The notes: generated by a model from the letters alone, not told the origin. A stretch of 20,561 nucleotides of DNA from Streptomyces cellulosae (GCF_000721105.1 NZ_JOEV01000078.1:1-20561), one strand, 5' to 3'. Positions 9,916 through 17,032 are shown, counted from the first letter of the stretch. Numbers and translations: made by a program.

Positions 9916-9985
9916 GCGGAGACCTTTCGCGAGACAACGGTGACCGACGCGGCACTCGACACTCGGCGCCGCGCTGATCCGTGAA

Positions 9986-10013
9986 CGTATAGGCAGACGA
10001 TCACTTGTCACAA
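9986..10013 (-). promoter_or_regulatory. Promoter of the second rpf gene, with palindrome over the -35
   Basis: On the minus strand TTGTGA (10013-10008) and TATACG (9991-9986) are separated by 16 bases, a good match to Streptomyces vegetative promoters. The perfect inverted repeat ACTTGT-G-ACAAGT (10003-10015) covers the -35. GTGATC occurs three times between about 9998 and 10041. This arrangement suits a repressor or activator, identity unknown. The leader would be about 65 bases. Confidence 0.6.
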
Positions 10014-10040
10014 GTTAATGCCGCGCAGATCACGTGAAGA

Positions 10041-11393
10041 TCACAGACTTGAGCGCGTGTCACCTTTACGCAGGTGGGACAGTCGGCCACGGGGCGTGAA
10101 CTCGACGGGCAACGTACGCAGTCCCCGCATGATGAGCCCGCCGCGCCAGCGCAACTCGGCCGGATCCACGGCGAGTCGCAGGTCCGGCAGACGGGTCAGC
10201 AGGGTGGCGAGGGCGGTCTGGCCCTCCAGCCGGGCCAGGGGCGCCCCCAGGCAGTAGTGAATGCCGTGGCCGTACCCGAGGTGTTGGTTGTCACGCCGGG
10301 ACAGGTCGAGGGTGTCCGGGTCGGCGAACCGCTCCGGATCCCGGTCGGCGGCGGCGAGTACGACGAGGACGGGGTCGCCGGCCGCGATGTCCTGCCCGCC
10401 GATGCTGACCGGCCGGGTGGCGAAGCGCCAGGTGGCGAGCTCCACGGGGCCGTCGTAGCGGAGGAGTTCCTCGATGCCCGTCTCCAGGAGCCCGCGTTCG
10501 CCGGTGGCGAGGGACTGCTGCAGCCGAGTGCGCTGGTCGGGGTGGGTGAGAAGGGCGTAGGTGCCGTTGCCGATGAGGTTGACGGTGGTCTCGAACCCTG
10601 CGAAGAGCAGGATGAAGGCCATCGCGGCGGCCTCGTTCTCGGTGAGGTGCTCACCGTGGTCGGAGGCACGGATCAGGCCGGAGATGAGGTCCTCGCCGGG
10701 GGCGGCCACGTCCGGAAGGGCCTCGCGTTTGCGGTGGATGAGCTCGGCGAGATAGCCGCGCATCTTCTTCACCGACCGGGCGACACCTCCGCGCGGCCCG
10801 CCGCCGTGCCGGATCATCATGCCCGCCCAGTCACGGAAGTCGTCCTGGTCCTCGCGGGGAACGCCGAGCAGGTCGCAGATCGCGTAGATGGGGAGGGGGA
10901 AGGCGAAGTCATGAATGAGATCGGCGCTCCCTTCCCGGGCGAACTGGTCGATGAGGTGGTCGGTGAGTTCCTGCACGCGGGGGGCGAACTCGGCGACACG
11001 TCTCGGCGTGAACGCCTTGGACACGAGTCGCCGCAGCCGTGTGTGGTCCGGCGGATCGATATTGAGCAGATGGGTCATCAACTCGGCCTTGCGCTCACCC
11101 GGGATGCCGGTCTTGCCCTTGGCGTGCGCGGGTTCGTCGTGATGCGCCGGGTTCTTGGAGAGCCGCGGGTCGGCGAGCGCCTGCTTGGCGTCGACGTAAC
11201 GGGTGACCAGCCAGGCATCCACCCCACTGGGGAGCTTCGTCCGATGCACGGGGGCGTGTTCGCGGAGCCAGGCGTAGGCGGGGTAGGGGTCGGTGGCGAA
11301 CTCCCAGGTGAAGAGCTCGGGAGGGTCGGATGGCGGGCTCAGGGGGAGGGCTTGGCCGGTCACGGGCCGGCCGGTCGGAGGAGGATTGGTCAC
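10041..11393 (-). CDS. Cytochrome P450, CYP107-like
   Basis: A 450-residue soluble P450, a heme monooxygenase needing ferredoxin and reductase partners that are not in this window. Seen: the helix-C heme contact HTRLRRLVSKAFTPRR (117-132), the I-helix oxygen-binding motif AGFETT (265-270), the K-helix ExxR as ELLR (309-312) and the heme loop LGYGHGIHYCLGAPLAR (372-388) with ligand C381. The loop has Tyr where most bacterial P450s have Phe. Length is typical. The GTG start at 11391-11393 overlaps the mazG stop as GTGA, with GGGAGG seven bases upstream, so the two genes are translated together. The S. coelicolor counterpart at this locus is, as I recall, CYP107P1. Substrate is unknown, and the link with mazG looks positional rather than biochemical. 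Confidence 0.9.
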   Translation of the reverse strand: MTNPPPTGRPVTGQALPLSPPSDPPELFTWEFATDPYPAYAWLREHAPVHRTKLPSGVDAWLVTRYVDAKQALADPRLSKNPAHHDEPAHAKGKTGIPGERKAELMTHLLNIDPPDHTRLRRLVSKAFTPRRVAEFAPRVQELTDHLIDQFAREGSADLIHDFAFPLPIYAICDLLGVPREDQDDFRDWAGMMIRHGGGPRGGVARSVKKMRGYLAELIHRKREALPDVAAPGEDLISGLIRASDHGEHLTENEAAAMAFILLFAGFETTVNLIGNGTYALLTHPDQRTRLQQSLATGERGLLETGIEELLRYDGPVELATWRFATRPVSIGGQDIAAGDPVLVVLAAADRDPERFADPDTLDLSRRDNQHLGYGHGIHYCLGAPLARLEGQTALATLLTRLPDLRLAVDPAELRWRGGLIMRGLRTLPVEFTPRGRLSHLRKGDTRSSL

Positions 11394-12370
11394 TGTTCGA
11401 CCTCCCGGATCGCGTCGCGATAAGCCCGCGCCGCCGCCCGCAGTGCCGCCTCCGGGTCGATGCCGTCCGCCTCGGCTCGCACCGCCAGTGCGAGCAGGTC
11501 GTAGCCGATGCCCTCGGTGGGAGGCAGCGGGACGTCCAGGCCCGCCGTCCGTACCCGCGACGCCAGTTTCGCCGCCAGGGCGAGGCCGGGCTGGCCGAGG
11601 GGGATGCCCTCCGTCACCGAGGTGCGCTGCTTCTCTGTCGCCTTGGTGCGCAGCCAGTGCTCCTTGACCTCTTCGGGAGTGGTGGCCGTCTCGTCGCCGA
11701 AGACATGGGGGTGGCGGTGGATGAGCTTGGTGACGATGCCGCCGGCCACGTCGTCGATGGAGAAGGGGGTGTCCGGGTCCTCTTCCGCGATACGGGCGTG
11801 GAAGACGACCTGGAGGAGGACGTCGCCGAGTTCCTCGCGCAGTTCGTCCCGGTCGCCCTCCTCGATCGCCTCGACGAGTTCGTACGCCTCCTCGATGCCG
11901 TACTTCGCCAGGCCCTTGTGGGTCTGCTGGGACGACCACGGGCACTCGGCGCGGATGCGGTCCATCACCTGGACGAGGTCGAGCAGGCGGGCGCCCGGGA
12001 GGTCGTAGGAGGCGGGGAGCAGCTCCAGGTCGGGCATCGAGACGCGGCCGGAGCCGGCGAGGCGGGCGAGGCCGTCGGTGAGGGTGGGCTCGCCCTCGCC
12101 GGTCGCGACCACGACCACCGTCTTCCCTCCGGCGCACGCGTCGAGAAGGTCCTCGGCGCTCGGCGACGCCACCTCGACCGCTGTTCCCGCCTCGCGCAGA
12201 TACGGCAGCTGAGGGTGCGCGCCGTCCGAGCACAGCACGCGGTCGGCTGCGTGCAGCGCCTGCCAGGCGGGCCAGGACAACAGGCCAGGAGCGACCCGGT
12301 GGCTGGTGGTGAGCAGGATGATCCTGCCGGGGGCAGGGCCGGGGGCGGCTTCGGAGCTGGTTGCGTTCAC
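11390..12370 (-). CDS. mazG: Nucleoside triphosphate pyrophosphohydrolase MazG
   Basis: A 326-residue MazG-type all-alpha NTP pyrophosphatase, which cleaves (d)NTPs, especially damaged ones, to NMP and pyrophosphate. Seen: an N-terminal domain of about 120 residues resembling the tetrapyrrole methylase-like half of long MazG proteins, then the MazG domain with CPWSSQQTHKGL (143-154), the metal-binding EEAYELVEAIE (160-170), EELGDVLLQVVFHA (179-192), HRHPHVFGD (218-226) and a C-terminal tail to 326. The usual CPWD is CPWS here. The GTG start (12368-12370) has no Shine-Dalgarno site, and a TAGCTT -10 word lies six bases upstream, so the message is probably leaderless. It overlaps the P450 gene by four bases. 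Rv1021 of M. tuberculosis has the same length and neighbourhood. Confidence 0.92.
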   Translation of the reverse strand: MNATSSEAAPGPAPGRIILLTTSHRVAPGLLSWPAWQALHAADRVLCSDGAHPQLPYLREAGTAVEVASPSAEDLLDACAGGKTVVVVATGEGEPTLTDGLARLAGSGRVSMPDLELLPASYDLPGARLLDLVQVMDRIRAECPWSSQQTHKGLAKYGIEEAYELVEAIEEGDRDELREELGDVLLQVVFHARIAEEDPDTPFSIDDVAGGIVTKLIHRHPHVFGDETATTPEEVKEHWLRTKATEKQRTSVTEGIPLGQPGLALAAKLASRVRTAGLDVPLPPTEGIGYDLLALAVRAEADGIDPEAALRAAARAYRDAIREVEQ

Positions 12371-12382
12371 GATTCGAAGCTA
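12371..12382 (-). promoter_or_regulatory. -10 element for a leaderless mazG transcript
   Basis: TAGCTT (minus strand, plus positions 12377-12382) ends six bases before the mazG GTG, placing the expected transcription start on the start codon itself. No purine-rich ribosome site exists upstream. No good -35 is visible, as is common in actinobacteria. Confidence 0.5.
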
Positions 12383-12409
12383 ACGCACCGCGCCGAGGAG
12401 GCGATCCGG

Positions 12410-12418
12410 TTATCCACA
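12410..12418 (+). promoter_or_regulatory. DnaA box upstream of mazG
   Basis: TTATCCACA is an exact DnaA box and fits the Streptomyces consensus. It is a single copy about 40-48 bases upstream of the predicted mazG transcription start, where a bound regulator could act. A chance nine-base match is possible. Confidence 0.45.
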
Positions 12419-12476
12419 GGTCAGGGCGTGCAGTGCGATCGTATGAATATCCAGGCCGGACGGCGCAGCCCGCGGC

Positions 12477-13121
12477 TCACGTCGTCTGCTGGGTCCCCGC
12501 CGCCGTGACCTCCCGTACCCAGGGGGTCTTCGCGTCGACGCGGGTGCTCTTCTGGACGTCCCAGGCGCCGTAGCGCGGGTTGAGGTCGATGCCGAGTTTC
12601 TTGGAGGCCTCGGCCAGGGCGTTCCAGAAGGCGGGGTTGCGGGTGTCGGTGCCGAGCTTGGAGGCGAGCTTCTGGGCCTCCAGCTGGAGGCGGAGGTTGT
12701 CGTCGAGGCGCGCGGGGGCGATGCCGTACTGCTGCAGCCAGGCCGTCTCCAGCGCCTTGGAGCCGCCCGTCTGCTGCTCCAGGCCGGAGCGCATCTGCTG
12801 GATCTCCTTGCGGCTGACGGTCACGCCCGCGTCCTGGGCGGCGCGGTGCAGCACCCGGTCGAGCACCATGTTGTGCAGGGTGTCCCGGGTGAGGGTGCCC
12901 GTCTTCGCGATGACCTGCTGGTACTGCGCCTCGTCCGGCACCGCCGCGCGCTGCGCCTCGCGCACCTCGGTCACCCGGTTCTCCAGCTGGGCGACAGTGA
13001 TCCGCTGACCGCCGACGACGGCCGCCGCGCCCGGATGCGCTTCGTTTCCGCAGGCGGTGAGGAGAGGGGCCGCGGTGATCGCGGCGGCGAGGAGGAGCGC
13101 GGTGCGGCGACGGCGGTGCAA
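12477..13121 (-). CDS. SurA-like lipoprotein (peptidyl-prolyl isomerase/chaperone N-domain type)
   Basis: A 214-residue secreted lipoprotein. Seen: an Arg-rich N-terminus (HRRRR), a hydrophobic signal segment, and lipobox LTAC with modified C24. The mature part is alpha-helical, with the SurA-N-like opening AAVVGGQRITVAQLENRV (32-49) followed by Gln/Lys-rich helices and a polar tail. Family members act outside the membrane as folding helpers, but no parvulin catalytic domain is present, so it is a chaperone-type relative at most. The start is TTG at 13119-13121, chosen because GGGAGG lies five bases upstream and the lipoprotein signal begins there. The frame stays open upstream but lacks a ribosome site. 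A promoter is at 13174-13202. It lies beside mazG, as in other streptomycetes. Confidence 0.82.
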   Translation of the reverse strand: MHRRRRTALLLAAAITAAPLLTACGNEAHPGAAAVVGGQRITVAQLENRVTEVREAQRAAVPDEAQYQQVIAKTGTLTRDTLHNMVLDRVLHRAAQDAGVTVSRKEIQQMRSGLEQQTGGSKALETAWLQQYGIAPARLDDNLRLQLEAQKLASKLGTDTRNPAFWNALAEASKKLGIDLNPRYGAWDVQKSTRVDAKTPWVREVTAAGTQQTT

Positions 13122-13173
13122 GGAAGCCTCCCGAGGAGATTGTGCGACGGTGCACAAGGTCTTGCGATGATCG

Positions 13174-13202
13174 ATGGTAGGCAGTGGGCAAGCTCTGGCC
13201 AA
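13174..13202 (-). promoter_or_regulatory. Promoter of the SurA-like lipoprotein gene
   Basis: On the minus strand TTGGCC (13202-13197) and TACCAT (13179-13174) are separated by 17 bases, fitting the TTGACN/TANNNT pattern of HrdB promoters. The start would be near 13167, giving a leader of about 45 bases with GGGAGG before the TTG. Confidence 0.55.
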
Positions 13203-13268
13203 CCCATTCGACCAACGATTCACCAGGACTTCGGGCACCGCCGCGCTCTCACCCTGCGGGGCGGTGTT

Positions 13269-13895
13269 TCAGTCCCGCCCCGCCACCGCCCGCTCGACGG
13301 CGCCGGCCACGCCGGCCCGCACCCCGTCGCCGGCGCGGACGGGGGTCACGTTGGAAGCACCCGCCTTGCCGTCGCCCACGAGCACGAAGCCCACCTTCCG
13401 GTACTGCGGCGCGGTCTGCGCGGCGGCCGTGACCTCGGGCCGGCCGACGGCGAGGACGACGTCGCACGAGCGCTGGAGCAGGCCGTTGAGGAACGGTCGC
13501 GCGTTGCCGGCGCTCTGTTCTCCGGTCACCTGCGCGTAGCTCACGCGCGCGTGCGTCTTCGCGGAGGCGTCCTGCATACCCTGCCACACCTCGGCGGCGG
13601 TGCCGGCCGTGATGCCTTTCTCACCGGTGAGCAGACAGGCGTCCGCTTCGGTGTAGTGCCGGGCCCGGGTGTCCGGGACGGGGGGCCGGTCGTCGCCCTG
13701 GCCGAGGAGTACGACGGTCACGACCACCGCGGCGACGACGGCGCCCGCGCCCGCCGCCAGCGCGATGGTGCGCCCGCGCAGCGAGCGCAGCCATGCGACG
13801 ACGACGCGCCCCACGACCGCGAGCCGTCCTGTCCCGCCGGTCCGCTCCTGCCGGGAGGGGCGCCCCTGCGACACCTGTCTCACTTGCTTTGCCAC
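13269..13895 (-). CDS. Membrane-anchored BMP-family-like substrate-binding protein (single lobe)
   Basis: A 208-residue protein with a basic cytoplasmic N-terminus (1-41), one membrane helix (about 44-64) and an external domain. The external domain (about 85-182) resembles the first lobe of BMP/PnrA-type periplasmic binding proteins: ACLLTGEKGITAGTAAEVWQ (87-106), a helix, CDVVLAVGRPEVTAAAQTAP (144-163), FVLVGDGK and SNVTPV. Typical BMP proteins are 320 residues or more with two lobes and are lipoproteins. This one stops after one lobe and uses a membrane helix. The GTG at 13893-13895 is chosen, with GAAAG six bases upstream. An ATG at 13967 would overlap the preceding gene and has no ribosome site. 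The resemblance is by pattern only. No ABC permease genes are nearby. Confidence 0.65.
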   Translation of the reverse strand: MAKQVRQVSQGRPSRQERTGGTGRLAVVGRVVVAWLRSLRGRTIALAAGAGAVVAAVVVTVVLLGQGDDRPPVPDTRARHYTEADACLLTGEKGITAGTAAEVWQGMQDASAKTHARVSYAQVTGEQSAGNARPFLNGLLQRSCDVVLAVGRPEVTAAAQTAPQYRKVGFVLVGDGKAGASNVTPVRAGDGVRAGVAGAVERAVAGRD

Positions 13896-13930
13896 TGCTT
13901 GCCTGCTTTCGAACTTGTCCCGCGTCGCTG

Positions 13931-14251
13931 TCAGCGCTGTCCGGCCCGGCGGGGCCAGACCGTCCATGCGTGCAGCGAGGCGCCCGCCATGGACAGCAGG
14001 ATCAGCAGCAGGTCGGACGCGAACAGTACGCCGTGGGTGTCATCCGGGGTCAGCGCGAGTTCGGTGACCCAGGCCACCAGGACCGCGCTGAAGCCGGCGA
14101 AGGCCCACCAGTCGGCCCGGGCCCGTCGCCGCAGGGCGAGGACGAGGGACGGCACGGGACACAGCAGCCCCAGGCTGACCACGGGCAGCACGGCGAACCC
14201 GGCCCGTACGACGGGCGTCCGCAGACCCGCCGCGGCGACGACGACCTTCAT
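13931..14251 (-). CDS. Small integral membrane protein, unknown function
   Basis: A 106-residue hydrophobic protein with three predicted membrane segments (about 16-40, 50-67 and 76-96) separated by short loops. One loop is basic (RRRARAD) and one acidic (TPDDTHG). No family is recognised. The ATG at 14249-14251 has GAGGGG about seven bases upstream. It lies 34 bases downstream of the DUF1906 gene and 35 bases upstream of the BMP-like gene, so the three probably share one transcript. Confidence 0.7.
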   Translation of the reverse strand: MKVVVAAAGLRTPVVRAGFAVLPVVSLGLLCPVPSLVLALRRRARADWWAFAGFSAVLVAWVTELALTPDDTHGVLFASDLLLILLSMAGASLHAWTVWPRRAGQR

Positions 14252-14285
14252 GTCACACCCCTCGCCCGCTCTCGCTCGGTCCGGA

Positions 14286-15116
14286 TCAGCCGACGATGGC
14301 GACCGGGGCGTCCCACGCGTCGCGGTCCACGGTGATGGTGTAACCGCCGCGCGACTCCTTGCTGTTGACCAGGTACTGGTGGCCTCGGCTGTGGTTGGTG
14401 TACTGCGTGGAGCCCCACGGCCAGTCCGCGGTGGTGGTGTTCTGTTTGTCCCACAGCGCGTACCAGAGGTTGCCCGGCAGGTCCGTCTTGTTGGTGGCCG
14501 TCGCGACGGCCTTGGCGCTGGAGCTGGTGAATCCGTAGTAGCCGGCGCGGTACGTCTTGGCGCGCAGGGTCTTGGTGAAGGAGCGGACGTACGTCAGCAC
14601 GGCGTTGTTGCACGACGTGTTCGTGATGTCGTACGGCTCCATGTCGAGGTAGATCGGGCTGCCCGCCTTCATGCCGAGTGCCGATGCCTTGGCGACCGCG
14701 TCCGCCCCGTCGGTCGCGCCGAGGGAGGCGGCCGTGGTGGCGGTGAGCTTCTCGGGGCTGGAGCCGGTCTGGCAGGGCGGCTGGGCGCCGACGTAGATCG
14801 GGATGAGCTTCCAGCCGAGCGTGTTGACCGACTTCACCCAGGACGCGGTGAGGTTGGGCTGGGAGCAACCGCGGTTCTTGCCGCCGACGTAGACGGCGGC
14901 GGCGCCGTACAGGCCGCCCTTCCACGCCTTCATGGCGTTCAGTGAGGGTGCGGCGCAGGCGTCGAAGGCACGGCCGGTGTACGTCTTCTGCGCGGGCCAG
15001 GTCGTTGTCGCCGCCATGGAGGACTGCGCCGCGATCCCGGCTCCGGCCACGACGGCGGCACCCGCCGTCGCCCAGGCTATGTAGCGGCCCTTCTTGGACA
15101 GCCGATGACTGGACAT
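14286..15116 (-). CDS. Secreted DUF1906 glycoside hydrolase-like protein (Rv2525c-like)
   Basis: A 276-residue secreted protein with a DUF1906 domain, a TIM-barrel fold related to glycosidases acting on cell walls. Mycobacterial Rv2525c is the best known member. Seen: a signal peptide (1-35, cleavage near SMA-ATT), the opening motif GRAFDACAAPSLNAMKAW (48-65), VYVGGKNRGCSQ (75-86), LIPIYVGAQPPC (104-115), SPIYLDMEPYD (153-163) carrying the candidate catalytic acids D158 and E160, YRAGYYGF (189-196), NLWYALWD (216-223) and HQY (246-248). Several cysteines probably form disulfides. The ATG at 15114-15116 begins the signal peptide, although the ribosome site (GGGGTGGGG) is crowded. A 10-bp inverted repeat lies 28-52 bases upstream. 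Enzymatic activity is not proven for most of this family. Confidence 0.88.
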   Translation of the reverse strand: MSSHRLSKKGRYIAWATAGAAVVAGAGIAAQSSMAATTTWPAQKTYTGRAFDACAAPSLNAMKAWKGGLYGAAAVYVGGKNRGCSQPNLTASWVKSVNTLGWKLIPIYVGAQPPCQTGSSPEKLTATTAASLGATDGADAVAKASALGMKAGSPIYLDMEPYDITNTSCNNAVLTYVRSFTKTLRAKTYRAGYYGFTSSSAKAVATATNKTDLPGNLWYALWDKQNTTTADWPWGSTQYTNHSRGHQYLVNSKESRGGYTITVDRDAWDAPVAIVG

Positions 15117-15143
15117 CCCCACCCCATGTTCATGCTTCACACA

Positions 15144-15168
15144 GCACGTCACGGCATGCGTGACGTGC
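15144..15168. promoter_or_regulatory. Perfect 10-bp inverted repeat upstream of DUF1906 gene
   Basis: GCACGTCACG (15144-15153) and CGTGACGTGC (15159-15168) flank the five bases GCATG. It lies 28-52 bases before the DUF1906 start, either as an operator for a dimeric regulator or as a leader hairpin. There is no T-run, and it sits directly before a gene, so a terminator is less likely. Confidence 0.7.
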
Positions 15169-15294
15169 GGACCAAAATGATTGAGCTCCTGACACCGGCA
15201 CCCGTCCGGCACACCTGCGCGAGGTGTCCGGCCACTTGACGCCGGGGGAGGATCGCACCGTACCCGATGTGGCCGCCCCGACTGGGGGACCTGG

Positions 15295-15322
15295 CCCCTA
15301 GATCATCACAAGGTTCCTTCAA
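15295..15322 (-). promoter_or_regulatory. Possible promoter for the DUF1906 operon
   Basis: On the minus strand TTGAAG (15322-15317) and TAGGGG (15300-15295) are separated by 16 bases. The -35 is good but the -10 lacks the final T. It would give a leader of about 170 bases containing the inverted repeat at 15144-15168. Confidence 0.3.
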
Positions 15323-15451
15323 AGTACGGTAAAACCGCCTGTGTACGGAGGGGTCGGCGCCCACGGCTCACAGGCGCCGGCTGTGCCGCACGACCCGTAC
15401 GGCGGGCCAGGCCGGCAGGGTGGAGGCGCCCCGCACAAAGGCCGCGAGGGC

Positions 15452-15568
15452 GGCCCATTCGCCGGTGGTCCAGCAGTTCTTGCGCGGCAGGTCGGCCAAT
15501 GGACCGAGCACCAACCGCGCCGCCCCGCGCCGGTGTTCGGCCCGGGCGAAGCGCCCCGCGATCCGGCC
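15452..15568 (-). pseudogene. Remnant of an IS701-family transposase N-terminus
   Basis: On the minus strand this piece translates to GRIAGRFARAEHRRGAARLV followed by LGPLADLPRKNCWTTGEWA. That closely resembles the start of Streptomyces IS701-type transposases (GRIAGRF-R-EPRRRA, then LLA-LPRKNCWTIAEWAG). After GEWA the similarity stops, and no start codon, DDE domain or terminal repeats are found. The frame runs on to a stop at 15368 without recognisable content. It is judged an old broken copy, from memory of the family pattern rather than an alignment. Confidence 0.55.
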
Positions 15569-15596
15569 CATCAGGCCCATCAGACCCATCAGGCCC
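15565..15596. repeat. 9-bp tandem repeat, 3.5 copies
   Basis: GGCCCATCA at 15565 and 15574, GACCCATCA at 15583 and a partial GGCCC at 15592. It lies between the transposase remnant and the PemK-like gene, about 55 bases upstream of that gene's start, where it could affect its promoter. Confidence 0.85.
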
Positions 15597-15650
15597 TTGA
15601 ACGGGTCCCGCCAACGGGTGGGTTCTATGCTGTGCCCTGCGGGAGGACAT

Positions 15651-16055
15651 GTGCGACGTGGCGAAGTCTGGTGGGTGGAGTTCGACGAGCGGCGGCTGGT
15701 CGTACTGCTGGCGGCAGACGACGCGTCCAGGATCCGGGCGATGCAGGTCGTCACTCCTGCGGGCGTCGACATCAGCGGTCTGGGCGTCGAAGTGCAAGTA
15801 GGCGCCAGGGAAGGACTGCCCTTTGAAGGCGTGCTGCGGTTCGCGTTCCCGCGCCCGGGCTTTACCCCCTGCACGTGGCTGACCACCGTGTCCCAGGACG
15901 ACCTGATCGAGCGGGCGGGCGTCCTGTCCTCCGCGAAGCTCAGCGAGATCGAGGACGCCCTGCGTCTCGGCGAACAGGCGAAGGAACGGACCCCGGCGAC
16001 AACCGCGAAGCTCAGCGAGATAAGGGACGCCCTGCGTCTCGGTGAACTCGGGTAG
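15651..16055 (+). CDS. PemK/MazF-like protein with duplicated C-terminus
   Basis: The only plus-strand gene, 134 residues. The opening RRGEVWWVEFDERRLVVLLA (2-21) matches the first strand of PemK/MazF ribonuclease toxins. MQVVTPAG (31-38), VQVGAREGLPFEGVLRF (48-64) and CTWLTTVSQDDLIERAGVLS (74-93) follow that fold. The usual RPVLVVS is altered to RRLVVLLA, so activity is uncertain. The final helix AKLSEIEDALRLGE is repeated 24 residues later as AKLSEIRDALRLGE (DNA copies at 15931 and 16003). The GTG at 15651 follows GGGAGG by four bases. An ATG at 15627 is possible but lacks a ribosome site, and TATGCT there looks like a -10. No antitoxin gene is adjacent on either side, so it is solitary. 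Confidence 0.7.
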   Translation: MRRGEVWWVEFDERRLVVLLAADDASRIRAMQVVTPAGVDISGLGVEVQVGAREGLPFEGVLRFAFPRPGFTPCTWLTTVSQDDLIERAGVLSSAKLSEIEDALRLGEQAKERTPATTAKLSEIRDALRLGELG

Positions 16056-16467
16056 GCGGAGAGGCGCCACTCACCGTCGAGATCGCACTTCGCTTCCAGC
16101 ATCCGTCGCGAAACCACCCGATGGCTCCTCAACGGCTGTGAAAAGTAGGGCGGACTGCGGGAGACCCTGCTCGGCCAGGACATCTTTTGCTCGACCGTTT
16201 CGAATCGCCGCAATGCAATCACGATCCCAGTGGACGACTCCTGCCACTTCCTCATTTCCCTTCGAAGAGCGTCTTCACTGCGGCATTCCTTGCGGCAGTG
16301 GATGCATCTGCGACTTCCGTTCCAGATTTATCCCACGCCCAACTCCACGTGAGTTTTTTAGCCCGGCTCGTCGCCGGGGAACTGCGATCGGCCCCCGTCG
16401 CCCGGCGGCGGGGGCCGTTGCCGTATGAGCGCGGAGTGCCGTGATGCCACAGCCGGGCACGCCGCCA
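16056..16467. other. Gene-free, lower-GC convergent spacer
   Basis: About 410 bases lie between the ends of the plus-strand PemK-like gene and the minus-strand immunity candidate. Hand counts of two 60-base blocks (16201 and 16321) give about 57-58% G+C against about 73% in the Rhs body. Short frames exist, but none has a start site and recognisable motif. It may hold decayed remnants of earlier cassette genes. Confidence 0.5.
16390..16416. terminator. Hairpin between convergent genes
   Basis: GGCCCCCG-T-CGCC (16390-16402) pairs with GGCGGGGGCC (16407-16416) around a short loop, with one bulged base. It lies 52 bases beyond the immunity-candidate stop on the minus strand and would end the toxin-immunity transcript. 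A smaller CCCGGC/GCCGGG stem lies just beyond at about 16362-16378. Confidence 0.55.
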
Positions 16468-17016
16468 CTACCTGGAGAACGTCTCCAGGCTCCGGCGATA
16501 CTGGCGGCTCGTCTCCGACCCTTGCTGGGAGATTTCGATGACGAAATCTCCCAGGGCATCCTTCGTCGGCTTCCCGTCTGCATCAGCCGCTCCGGGCTCG
16601 GCCTTCCAGTCAATCAGGTGCACCTGGACCTCGTACCGTCCCGGCTCCAGAGAAACCTGCAGCCGGTCCGCTCCGGTGTACTCCCCCACAGCCTCGAGTC
16701 CCCCCAGACCCACGAGCCCATCAGAAACAAGAAGGTATGGCTGCGACGAGACCAATCGGTACCGTGCCTCGCGCTCCATGAGGCCGCCGAGCGCTGGTAC
16801 TCCGCGTACGGTGAACTGGTAGGCACCATCGCCCCCGATGTTGATGGGCACGAGAGCTCCTTCCCGGACAGCCTCCAGCAGGCTCTCATCGTCGGCGACC
16901 TCGTCCTCCCAGTCGTCGAGGTCAGTGACCGAAGCGAAGCGCGAGAGTCGCCACAGTGCGAACATCCCCGCCGATGTACCCACCGTCCTCGTCACATCGA
17001 GTCCCAGCAAAGACAC
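16468..17016 (-). CDS. Hypothetical protein, candidate immunity protein for the Rhs toxin
   Basis: A 182-residue protein I do not recognise. It is acidic and soluble, with no signal peptide or membrane segment. A short N-terminal helical part (SVTDLDDWEDEVADDESLLE, about 29-48) precedes a predicted beta-rich body containing GGDGAYQFTVRGVPALGG, YLLVSDGLVGLGG, LEPGRYEVQVHLIDWK and DFVIEIS. The start is GTG at 17014-17016, with GGGAG six bases upstream. It begins 16 bases after the stop of the Rhs-Hint-nuclease gene on the same strand, where polymorphic toxin systems place their immunity gene. It shares lower GC with the toxin tip. The immunity role is inferred from position and solubility alone. 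A perfect 13-bp inverted repeat lies inside its 3' end. Confidence 0.75.
   Translation of the reverse strand: MSLLGLDVTRTVGTSAGMFALWRLSRFASVTDLDDWEDEVADDESLLEAVREGALVPINIGGDGAYQFTVRGVPALGGLMEREARYRLVSSQPYLLVSDGLVGLGGLEAVGEYTGADRLQVSLEPGRYEVQVHLIDWKAEPGAADADGKPTKDALGDFVIEISQQGSETSRQYRRSLETFSR
16525..16554. repeat. Perfect 13-bp inverted repeat inside the immunity candidate
   Basis: CTGGGAGATTTCG (16525-16537) and CGAAATCTCCCAG (16542-16554) flank a four-base loop. It is within the coding sequence, about 57-86 bases from its 3' end, where it encodes a Gly-Asp-Phe-Val-Ile-Glu-Ile-Ser segment. The mRNA would form a very stable stem there. Confidence 0.9.
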
Positions 17017-17032
17017 AGCCCACTCCCACGCT

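Noticed and set aside
16056..16440. Short frames in the low-GC spacer as a second immunity gene
   Set aside because: No frame combines a start site, sufficient length and sensible composition. They may be decayed remnants, but this cannot be supported.
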